Source: JAUYIW01 sp043818555
GTDB lineage: Bacteria; Patescibacteriota; Patescibacteriia; UBA9934
NCBI GenBank assembly: GCA_043818555.1
Contig: JBDRFP010000037.1
Location: 1-15,083 of the forward strand
Direction: 5' to 3'
DNA: 15,083 nucleotides
Shown: piece by piece, positions 5,767-10,717 of the stretch
Numbering within the stretch: position 1 is the stretch's first letter
Layout of the letters: every line of letters starts with the position of its first letter
The notes under the pieces: generated by a model
Database searches by the model: none
What the model saw: the letters and a program-made list of their open reading frames with translations, nothing else
What the model was told of the DNA's origin: nothing
Position numbers and translations under genes: made by a program

Positions 5767-5830
5767 ATTCTCCTCTCCCTAAAATTCTCCTCTCCCGGTG
5801 AGGATTCTCCTCTCCCGGTGAGGAGGAATA
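5767..5830. repeat. Three direct repeats ATTCTCCTCTCCC ending in a hairpin
   Basis: ATTCTCCTCTCCC occurs exactly at 5767-5779, 5784-5796 and 5804-5816. Copies two and three are followed by GGTGAGG. The last copy pairs with GAGGAGGAAT (5820-5829), giving an imperfect 9-bp hairpin. The set sits between the terminator of the 568-aa gene and the lexA promoter. Confidence 0.75.
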
Positions 5831-5852
5831 ATGACTTATCCACACCCAAGCC

Positions 5853-5881
5853 TTGCGTTCGGTTTCTGTTCGGGGTAAAAT
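5853..5881 (+). promoter_or_regulatory. lexA promoter with a candidate LexA operator in its spacer
   Basis: TTGCGT (5853-5858), a 17-bp spacer and TAAAAT (5876-5881) form a good promoter. GTTC (5857-5860), seven bases and GTTC (5868-5871) make a direct repeat GTTC-N7-GTTC lying between the -35 and -10. This spacing matches the direct-repeat SOS box of alphaproteobacterial LexA. A repressor bound here would block polymerase, consistent with lexA autoregulation. The predicted leader is about 115 nt. Confidence 0.65.
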
Positions 5882-5912
5882 AGAAACAGGAAACGAACAA
5901 ATGCTGTGAATG

Positions 5913-5996
5913 TCTCAGAAGTTTCAAATGTTCTAGAAATTCGAAAAACACATTTAGAACCCTTGAAACCTTTGCGACCTTTGAAACCCCTGAAAC
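5913..5996. repeat. Inverted pair of TTGAAACC repeats in the lexA leader
   Basis: A partial minus-oriented copy (5913-5937) is followed by a full 40-bp plus-oriented copy (5957-5996) ending six bases before the lexA ATG. The full copy differs from the one before dinB (7641-7680) at only three of 40 positions, all C/T changes. No Shine-Dalgarno is present, so the repeat occupies the ribosome-binding region. Confidence 0.75.
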
Positions 5997-6002
5997 ACAA
6001 GT

Positions 6003-6632
6003 ATGTCACCACTCCCCCCTCTCACTAAACGCCAACGCGAAGTCCTCGACTACATCGAAGGCTTTATTAAAGACAATAGCTACACTCCTTCTTACCGCGA
6101 AATCGCCGAAGGCCTAGGCCTCTCTTCCCCATCCACGGTGCATCAGCATATTCAGGCGCTTTGCGAAAAAGGTGTAATCAACACAGGTTGCGACGGCGCC
6201 GCGCGGTCAATCGAGCTGGTCGAAGCAGAGTCGCTCTCGCCGCTCAGCGTTATGCTCCCACTTGCGGGGCTCATTACTGCCGGGGAACCAATCGAGGCTG
6301 TTGAAGATAACGAAGCGATCGCCATTCCAACTGACTTTGTTGTCGATGTCGAAAACTCGTATGTTCTAAGAGTCAGAGGACGGTCCATGATTGAAGACGG
6401 AATTTTCGACGGAGACTATGTAGTGATTGAACGCAACCCGTCGCCAAAAAATGGAGACATCGTTGTCGCACTGCTAGACAACGCCTACGCAACTCTCAAA
6501 CGATTTTACCGCGAAGCCGACCACATTCGCCTACAACCCGCAAACAGCACAATGGAACCAATCATCGTAAAGGGCGACCTGAACATTCAAGGGGTAGTCC
6601 GAGCAGTTATCAGAAAATTCGCCAGTATGTAA
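6003..6632 (+). CDS. lexA: LexA repressor, SOS regulator and self-cleaving protease
   Basis: LexA represses DNA-damage genes and cleaves itself when stimulated by RecA filaments. The 209-aa length is normal. Residues 1-70 form the winged-helix DNA-binding domain (LTKRQREVLDYIEGFI, then TPSYREIAEGLGLSSPSTVHQHI, recognition helix about 41-52). The protease domain keeps the cleavage site Ala93-Gly94 (ITAGEPIEA), the nucleophile Ser128 (GRSMIEDGIFDGD) and the general base Lys166 (YATLKRF). It should be fully functional. The start at 6003 fits the family N-terminus. A repeat rather than a Shine-Dalgarno precedes it. The promoter carries a candidate LexA box, and dinB lies 1 kb downstream on the same strand, consistent with a small SOS regulon. 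Confidence 0.95.
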   Translation: MSPLPPLTKRQREVLDYIEGFIKDNSYTPSYREIAEGLGLSSPSTVHQHIQALCEKGVINTGCDGAARSIELVEAESLSPLSVMLPLAGLITAGEPIEAVEDNEAIAIPTDFVVDVENSYVLRVRGRSMIEDGIFDGDYVVIERNPSPKNGDIVVALLDNAYATLKRFYREADHIRLQPANSTMEPIIVKGDLNIQGVVRAVIRKFASM

Positions 6633-6649
6633 TAGGTGTACTGGACTTT

Positions 6650-6683
6650 CGACTTTATAACTTTCTGACTTTTAACTCTTAGT
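6650..6683. repeat. Degenerate GACTTT repeats after lexA
   Basis: GGACTTTCGACTTTATAACTT is followed by TCTGACTTTTAACTC, giving four degenerate copies of (G/A)ACTTT at spacings of 7 to 11 bases. Between here and 6798 the sequence also has four GGATC-containing motifs (6699, 6746, 6764, 6777) that can pair with one another. I see no gene in 6633-6798. Confidence 0.4.
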
Positions 6684-6798
6684 TTCTCGATACAATTAGG
6701 ATCCCAAAAAGCTCAAACTTAGCGCTTAAGTCTTCCAACTCCGGAGGATCCCACTTAAGCCCTGGGATCGAGCTGCGGGATCCGTTCGATTCTCAGGC

Positions 6799-6959
6799 GA
6801 GCCTGCTGCCAAATGCTCTTTTGAGCATAAATTCTAGAAATTTGAGTAGATTTCTTCAAAGATTTTTGAAGTAATGCCGGAGCATTATTGAAAAAATATT
6901 TGAAGAAATATGCCGAATTTCTAGGATTTAGGCCAAAAATGGTATTTGGTAGCAGGCTC
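6799..6959. repeat. Large imperfect palindrome, about 160 bp, MITE-like or giant hairpin
   Basis: The two halves are inverted copies of each other. GAGCCTGCTGCCAAAT at the left end matches the reverse complement of ATTTGGTAGCAGGCTC at the right end except for one base. Similarity continues inward, with CTAGAAATT, ATTTCTTCAAA and AATGC meeting their complements around a CGGA loop at 6878-6881. A few mismatches and one-base bulges break the stem. Transcribed, it would form one hairpin of roughly 75 bp. There is no transposase and no obvious target-site duplication. A 91-codon minus-strand frame crosses it but looks like a by-product. Confidence 0.8.
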
Positions 6960-6962
6960 CGG

Positions 6963-6985
6963 TATCCGCTCTCCTCCAGCGGATA
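6963..6985. repeat. Hairpin with a CTCCTCC loop beside the large palindrome
   Basis: TATCCGCT (6963-6970) pairs perfectly with AGCGGATA (6978-6985). The loop is CTCCTCC on the plus strand, or GGAGGAG on the minus strand, which resembles an anti-Shine-Dalgarno or Shine-Dalgarno sequence. It sits between the palindrome and the terminator, three bases from each. Confidence 0.7.
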
Positions 6986-6988
6986 TAC

Positions 6989-7021
6989 AAAACGGCGCTG
7001 GATCCACTCCAGCGCCGTTTT
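6989..7021 (+). terminator. Strong bidirectional terminator downstream of lexA
   Basis: AAAACGGCGCTGG (6989-7001) pairs perfectly with CCAGCGCCGTTTT (7009-7021) around a 7-nt loop. On the plus strand the T-run is six long (7018-7023). It is the first strong terminator after lexA, about 360 bases past its stop, so a lexA transcript would include the palindrome. Confidence 0.85.
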
Positions 7022-7037
7022 TTCTGCCATAAGAAGT

Positions 7038-7142
7038 TAAAACCGTTCAATCGGCCTTTGGCCTCGTTAAAATCGTTAATTCGATCGCCTTGAACGTCTT
7101 TAACGACTTTAACGTTTTGAACATAAGTAATTCATTTTAACC
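7038..7142. repeat. Degenerate GTTAAAA/TTTAACG repeats upstream of the 53-aa ORF
   Basis: Units such as GTTAAAACCGTTCAATCG, CGTTAAAATCGTTAATTCG, CTTTAACGACTTTAACG and TTTTGAAC follow one another for about 100 bases, with a 10-11 base period in places. No convincing promoter was found among them. The spacer ends 8 bases before the ATG at 7151. Confidence 0.5.
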
Positions 7143-7150
7143 CAACGCCT

Positions 7151-7312
7151 ATGTCGTCCACAACACTCAAGTACTACGCCTCCACAATAGCCTACACCCC
7201 AACTCAGGCCGATCGCAGACTGCGCACAACTAAACGCCAAATCCGCACACGCCTAAGCCGTCGCCGCTTTAAGCAATTCAACCGCTCGTTGCTGTCTCGT
7301 CTTCATCCTTAA
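7151..7312 (+). CDS. Small, highly basic protein, 53 aa, function unknown
   Basis: A short frame starts MSSTTLKYYASTIAYTPTQA and ends SLLSRLHP. Residues 22-51 are dominated by Arg and Lys (RRLRTTKRQIRTR, then SRRRFKQFNR), predicting an amphipathic, very basic helix that could bind nucleic acid. No family is recognised. In support of coding, codon use resembles lexA and dinB (many GCC, CGC and AAC), the frame is intact, and it follows the window's habit of a repeat-filled leader just before the ATG. There is no Shine-Dalgarno. It lies 72 bases before the 81-aa gene and is probably cotranscribed toward dinB. Moderate confidence because it is short. Confidence 0.5.
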   Translation: MSSTTLKYYASTIAYTPTQADRRLRTTKRQIRTRLSRRRFKQFNRSLLSRLHP

Positions 7313-7339
7313 CCTTTTCCTGGCCTCTCCGTAATCCGC

Positions 7340-7384
7340 AATAACCTCCCTCAACATCCCTCAATAACCCTTAACCTCCCTCCC
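7340..7384. repeat. Degenerate CCTCAA/AACCTCCC repeats abutting the 81-aa gene start
   Basis: AATAACCTCCCTCAACATC, CCTCAATAACCC and TTAACCTCCCTCCC run directly into the ATG at 7385. They repeat a (C)CCTCAATAACC unit about every 11 bases. The leader is C/A/T-rich and almost free of G, so it cannot base-pair with anti-Shine-Dalgarno. Confidence 0.5.
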
Positions 7385-7630
7385 ATGCACGAACTCCTCA
7401 ACGACCCAGTAGATGTTTCAGTCGACTTTTTCGGCAAGCGCGTCCGCCCCAGGCGCGTGCATTGGGATGGGCGGGAATATAACATGACAACCGTCAATTT
7501 GATCCACGGCGCCCAAGAAGGATCTAAACGAGTATTTTACTTTTCAGTTTCCGACTCCACCAACTTTATGAAACTTAAACTAGACCCGGAAACACTCGAA
7601 TGGCGCCTTGTTGAGCTCTACACCGATTAG
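7385..7630 (+). CDS. Small dinB-adjacent protein, possibly DUF6504-like
   Basis: This 81-aa protein starts MHELLNDPVDVSVDFFGKRV and ends DPETLEWRLVELYTD. Its outline is an Arg-rich RPRRVHWDGREYNM strand pair, a YFSV strand, then a substrate-like L.LD..T..WRLVE ending. This resembles the short DUF6504 proteins often encoded next to Y-family polymerase genes. I recall that likeness from pattern and context and did not compute it. It is soluble and probably all-beta, without cysteines. It ends 58 bases before dinB on the same strand, so a role accompanying translesion synthesis is plausible but unproven. No Shine-Dalgarno; the start fits the frame and the upstream repeat pattern. Confidence 0.75.
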   Translation: MHELLNDPVDVSVDFFGKRVRPRRVHWDGREYNMTTVNLIHGAQEGSKRVFYFSVSDSTNFMKLKLDPETLEWRLVELYTD

Positions 7631-7640
7631 CTAGCTCATC

Positions 7641-7680
7641 GAACCTTTGAAACCTTTGCGACCCTTGAAACCTCTGAAAC
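7641..7680 (+). repeat. TTGAAACC repeat element in front of dinB
   Basis: This 40-bp element is built from GAACCTTTGAAACC, TTTGCGACCC, TTGAAACC and TCTGAAAC units. It matches the lexA leader copy (5957-5996) at 37 of 40 positions. It ends eight bases before the dinB ATG at 7689. Translating through it would add MKPLRPLKPLKLYL to DinB, which is why the upstream start at 7647 is rejected. Confidence 0.8.
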
Positions 7681-7688
7681 TATACCTC

Positions 7689-9008
7689 ATGCCCATCGTC
7701 TTACACATCGACTTCAACTCCTACTTTGCCTCTGTTGAACAGCAGGCAAACCCTTTTTTGCGTGGCAAACCTATTGCAGTGGCCGGTAAAGGCAAACGGT
7801 CGATCGACTTAGCCGCAGCGCACAAATCAAAAGCCCGATTCAACCTCGCCCACATTCAACTGGAGCGCACAGTGGTCACCACAGCCTCGTACGAAGCCAA
7901 ACGCATGGGTGTAAAGACTGCCATGTCGTCAACCGAAGCTAAAAAAATCTGCCCCGAACTTATAATCGTGCCGGGCGACCCTCGCAAATACAGCGAAATC
8001 ACAAAACGCTTTCTGTCGATACTGCGCCGCTACGCTGACGCCGTTGAGCAATTTTCAACTGACGAAGCTTTTGCCGACCTAACATCTTGCGGAGATTATT
8101 TTGGCGCCACCATCATTGCCCAAATGATTCGAGCCGACCTTAAACGCGAGTGCGGCGCTTCCTGTACGGCATCGATCGGCATTGGCCCAAATAAACTAAT
8201 AGCAAAGCTAGCGTCTGAATCAGTCAAGCCAAACGGCTTTACAGTAATTTCACCTGACCTGGTTAACGACTTTATACTATCGCGCGAACTCGACGATATT
8301 TGCGGAATTGGCCCAAGGATCAAATCTCGTTTACACGGGATTGGAATATCAACAATGGAGTCACTTCGAAAAGCATCGCTTAGCAAACTTGTTGACGAGT
8401 TTAAGCCAAGCTACGGCCATTTTCTCTACGCGGCCGCGTGTGGCTTAGGCGACGACTCTGTAGTCGACTCAGACGAGGCGCCAAAATCAATTGGCCATTC
8501 TTACACTTATTCGTTCGACCTTGACCGCGCCGATGAGATTAAACGCAATCTTCTAGTTTTATGCGACCGCGTTGCCTGGCGTATGCGCCGCGACGGGTTT
8601 ATTGGCACGCACCTCTCTGTGTACGCGCGCTATTCGTCGTCACTTGGTGCCGGACGAACTAGTCCGACACCGAGTGACAGGCCGTGGTTCAGCGGCGCTG
8701 GCCGCAGCAAACGCTTCCAAGAGCCAATGCACGACGGGCTGGAAATTTACAAAAACGCCTGGGCTATTTTGAATCGTATCCGCGATCCTAACTGCGGCAT
8801 CAGGCTACTTGGCGTAAGTGTCAGCGGCCTTATTTTGTCACCAATGCCTAACTCCCTTTTCCCCAAACAACAAAAAATGCGCCGTGTACTCACAGCGCTT
8901 GACCAAATCCAAACCCGCTACGGCGCAAGCACTTGGCAACGCGTGGCAACACTCGGCACAGAACTAAAAGAACGAACCTCCGGCTGGACTTATGATCATG
9001 AGATATGA
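7689..9008 (+). CDS. dinB: DNA polymerase IV (Y-family translesion polymerase) with two insertions
   Basis: DinB copies past DNA lesions. The 439-aa protein starts MPIVLHIDFNSYFASVEQ, the classic N-terminus with metal-binding Asp8. STDEAFADLT (123-132) supplies Asp125 and Glu126 in place of the usual SIDEA. GIGPNKLIAKLAS (164-176) and the helix-hairpin-helix ICGIGPRIKSRL (204-215) are typical. The little finger spans about 265-390. No beta-clamp motif is certain; LFPKQQ near 390 is a possible one. Two insertions stand out relative to the family: residues 37-59 between VAGKGK and RTVVTTASYEAKR, and about 318-338 in the little finger, the latter encoded by a palindrome. It is probably cotranscribed with the 81-aa gene. 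I chose the ATG at 7689 because it gives the family N-terminus. Confidence 0.94.
   Translation: MPIVLHIDFNSYFASVEQQANPFLRGKPIAVAGKGKRSIDLAAAHKSKARFNLAHIQLERTVVTTASYEAKRMGVKTAMSSTEAKKICPELIIVPGDPRKYSEITKRFLSILRRYADAVEQFSTDEAFADLTSCGDYFGATIIAQMIRADLKRECGASCTASIGIGPNKLIAKLASESVKPNGFTVISPDLVNDFILSRELDDICGIGPRIKSRLHGIGISTMESLRKASLSKLVDEFKPSYGHFLYAAACGLGDDSVVDSDEAPKSIGHSYTYSFDLDRADEIKRNLLVLCDRVAWRMRRDGFIGTHLSVYARYSSSLGAGRTSPTPSDRPWFSGAGRSKRFQEPMHDGLEIYKNAWAILNRIRDPNCGIRLLGVSVSGLILSPMPNSLFPKQQKMRRVLTALDQIQTRYGASTWQRVATLGTELKERTSGWTYDHEI
8640..8677 (+). repeat. Palindrome inside dinB encoding an extra loop
   Basis: TCACTTGGTGCCGGAC (8640-8655) faces GTCCGACACCGAGTGA (8662-8677) across GAACTA. Fourteen of 16 positions are complementary and the other two can wobble-pair in RNA. 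It encodes DinB residues 318-330 (SLGAGRTSPTPSD), which fall in an apparent insertion between YARYSS and GRSKRFQEP. Confidence 0.75.
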
Positions 9009-9022
9009 CCAGGAAGCAAAAG

Positions 9023-9057
9023 TAGTCAGTATTCAGTAGCCAGTAGTCGGTAGATAT
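9023..9057. repeat. AGTAGTCAGTA-type repeats after dinB
   Basis: AGTAGTCAGTATTCAGTAGCC and AGTAGTCGGTAGATAT form four degenerate copies of an AGTAGYCAGTA unit in the spacer between dinB and the convergent operon. They resemble the patch at 2053-2085. Confidence 0.45.
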
Positions 9058-9066
9058 CGCCTGGGG

Positions 9067-9093
9067 AAAGGCCGGTTATTGAGACGGCTTTTT
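9067..9093 (+). terminator. Possible dinB terminator
   Basis: AAAGGCCG (9067-9074) pairs with CGGCTTTT (9085-9092), including one G-U pair, around a 10-nt loop, ending in a run of five T. AGACGG/CCGTCT (9082-9087 with 9097-9102) forms an alternative hairpin that would serve the convergent operon. Neither is strong. Confidence 0.45.
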
Positions 9094-9100
9094 GGACCGT

Positions 9101-9343
9101 CTACTTATTCTTCACCAGCAAGTAAATTCCAATTGGCATTCCGATTGGGATGCCCAAAATTGCGGCTAGCCCGCAGATGCCGAGCAGTAACTGAATGACG
9201 CTACCGATCATTGCAGCGTCCTCTCCACCAATAGACACGATCACAAAACTCGCGATTGCATACCCAGCCAAAGTGAGTACTAGCAATGGAATTGGGTACA
9301 CGATCAACACAATGCCCAAAATATTTTTCTGTTTTTTTGTCAT
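9101..9343 (-). CDS. Small two-span membrane protein, function unknown
   Basis: This 80-aa protein starts MTKKQKNILGIVLIVYPIPL. It has two hydrophobic segments (about 8-36 and 46-75) joined by a short acidic loop (GGEDA). The ends are MTKKQK and LVKNK, both basic, which predicts both termini in the cytoplasm. No motif is recognised. The ATG follows the enolase stop by nine bases, so it is the last gene of the glycolytic operon. No Shine-Dalgarno is visible in that gap. Its role there is unknown. Confidence 0.7.
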   Translation of the reverse strand: MTKKQKNILGIVLIVYPIPLLVLTLAGYAIASFVIVSIGGEDAAMIGSVIQLLLGICGLAAILGIPIGMPIGIYLLVKNK

Positions 9344-9352
9344 ACGAATTTT

Positions 9353-10621
9353 TTATCGTGCTCTCAACTCTTCTTCGATCTCCAACAGTCGATTGTACTT
9401 TGATAGACGCTCCGACCTGGAAGGCGCGCCGGTTTTAATGTACTCAGCGTTAACGGCAACGGCCAAATCCGCAATTGTAAAGTCACAGGTCTCACCGGAA
9501 CGGTGCGAAACAACCACCTTCTGCTTATCTGCCTGCGCCAGCATAATCGCTTCCATAGTTTCGCTCATAGTGCCGATCTGATTCATCTTAATCAAAACCG
9601 CGTTAGTAGCCTTCATTTTAATCCCCTTCTGGATACGCTCAGGATTGGTCACATAAAAGTCATCGCCAATCACCATCATCTTCTTGCCGAGCCTACGCGT
9701 ACACTCTACCCAATCTTCCCATGCATCCTGGTCGAGCGGGTCTTCAATTGAAATCAGCGGATACTTTTGATTCCACTTTTCGAGCATATCAATCATCTGC
9801 TTTGCGGTCAGTTTTTTGCGATCAGTCTTTAACACATAGCGGTCCTTCTTGGCATCAAAAAATTCGCTTGCGGCAATATCGATTCCAAGCCCAACTTCTT
9901 TACCGGGCTTGTAACCGGCATTTTTGATCGCTTTAACCAAATATTCGAGCGCCTGCTCGGTCTTACCAACATCCGGCGCGTAACCGCCTTCGTTGCCGAC
10001 ATCAGTATCGAGCCCGTCCTTGCGTAAAACATCGCCAAGTGCGTGGAAAATCTCCGACCCGGCTTGAAGCTTGCGCGAAAACTTTTTAAACGCATGCGGG
10101 ATAACAATAAACTCCTGCATATCTAAATTTGTGTCAGCATGCGCACCGCCGTTAAACACATTCATGAGCGGATTTGGCAACTTGTAAGTTTTTTCCTTAA
10201 AGCCGTACATTTGTCGCAAGTGTTTGTACAAAGGTTTGCGCGACCTTCGAGCGCCTGCGTGTGCCGCAGCCATAGAGACTCCTAAAATCGCGTTGGCACC
10301 AAACTTGTGCTTATTTGTTGTCCCGTCCGCAATCCGCATTGCGTCGTCGATTGCTTTAAGATCGAAAACATCCATACCTTTCACGACCTTGACGATCTTA
10401 TTATTCACATTGTCGACCGCTTTTAACACGCCTTTGCCCCGATAGCGCCGTTTGTCGCCATCACGCAGCTCCAAAGCTTCGTGAATGCCGGTCGATGCGC
10501 CTGACGGAACAGAGGCGGAGCCGTGCGTGCCGTTTTTAAGCACCACAGTTACATTTAAAGTTGGATTCCCGCGAGAATCTAAAATTTCATGCGCGTGGAG
10601 AAAGTCGATTTTTTCTTTCAT
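9353..10621 (-). CDS. eno: Enolase (phosphopyruvate hydratase)
   Basis: Enolase converts 2-phosphoglycerate to phosphoenolpyruvate in the cytoplasm. The 422-aa protein starts MKEKIDFLHAHEILDSRGNP. All expected catalytic elements are present: the mobile loop SGASTG, NGGAHADTNLDMQEF (catalytic His and Glu), GNEGGYAP (general acid Glu), the metal ligands in GIDIAASEF, SIEDP and GDDFYVTN, the general base Lys in LIKMNQIGT, SHRSGE, and the Lys of IKTGAPSRSER. Minor variants are Met in KMNQ (usually Val) and CDFT after SHRSGET (usually EDTT). A TTG at 10645 could extend the frame by eight residues, but the ATG gives the family N-terminus. It follows pgk after a 96-base repeat-filled spacer and precedes a small membrane protein. 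Confidence 0.97.
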   Translation of the reverse strand: MKEKIDFLHAHEILDSRGNPTLNVTVVLKNGTHGSASVPSGASTGIHEALELRDGDKRRYRGKGVLKAVDNVNNKIVKVVKGMDVFDLKAIDDAMRIADGTTNKHKFGANAILGVSMAAAHAGARRSRKPLYKHLRQMYGFKEKTYKLPNPLMNVFNGGAHADTNLDMQEFIVIPHAFKKFSRKLQAGSEIFHALGDVLRKDGLDTDVGNEGGYAPDVGKTEQALEYLVKAIKNAGYKPGKEVGLGIDIAASEFFDAKKDRYVLKTDRKKLTAKQMIDMLEKWNQKYPLISIEDPLDQDAWEDWVECTRRLGKKMMVIGDDFYVTNPERIQKGIKMKATNAVLIKMNQIGTMSETMEAIMLAQADKQKVVVSHRSGETCDFTIADLAVAVNAEYIKTGAPSRSERLSKYNRLLEIEEELRAR

Positions 10622-10629
10622 ATGGAGAA

Positions 10630-10703
10630 ATTTATTATTGGTCAACGAGGTTTATTGTCGAAAAACGAAGTTTATTGTCTGAAGGTTGAGGTTTATTGTT
10701 CGG
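10630..10703 (-). repeat. AATAAACCTCG repeats in the eno leader
   Basis: Read on the minus strand, ACAATAAACCTC, ACAATAAACTTCG, ACAATAAACCTCG and AATAATAAATTTC follow each other up to eight bases before the eno ATG. A 20-base segment of it matches the tsf leader except at two positions (10641-10660 here, 14221-14240 there). Confidence 0.75.
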
Positions 10704-10717
10704 CTGCTGACCACTGG

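Noticed and set aside
6799..6959. Integron attC site
   Set aside because: It is palindromic and gene-adjacent, but no GTTRRRY core or integrase gene is present and the stem is too long and too evenly paired.
6755..7030. 91-codon minus-strand frame across the large palindrome
   Set aside because: Its start lies beside a terminator stem and most of it is the two arms of the palindrome. No Shine-Dalgarno, promoter or recognisable protein character supports it.
2432..7680. CRISPR array made of TTGAAACC repeats
   Set aside because: The repeats are short, degenerate and contiguous, without unique spacers of constant length, and no cas gene is present.
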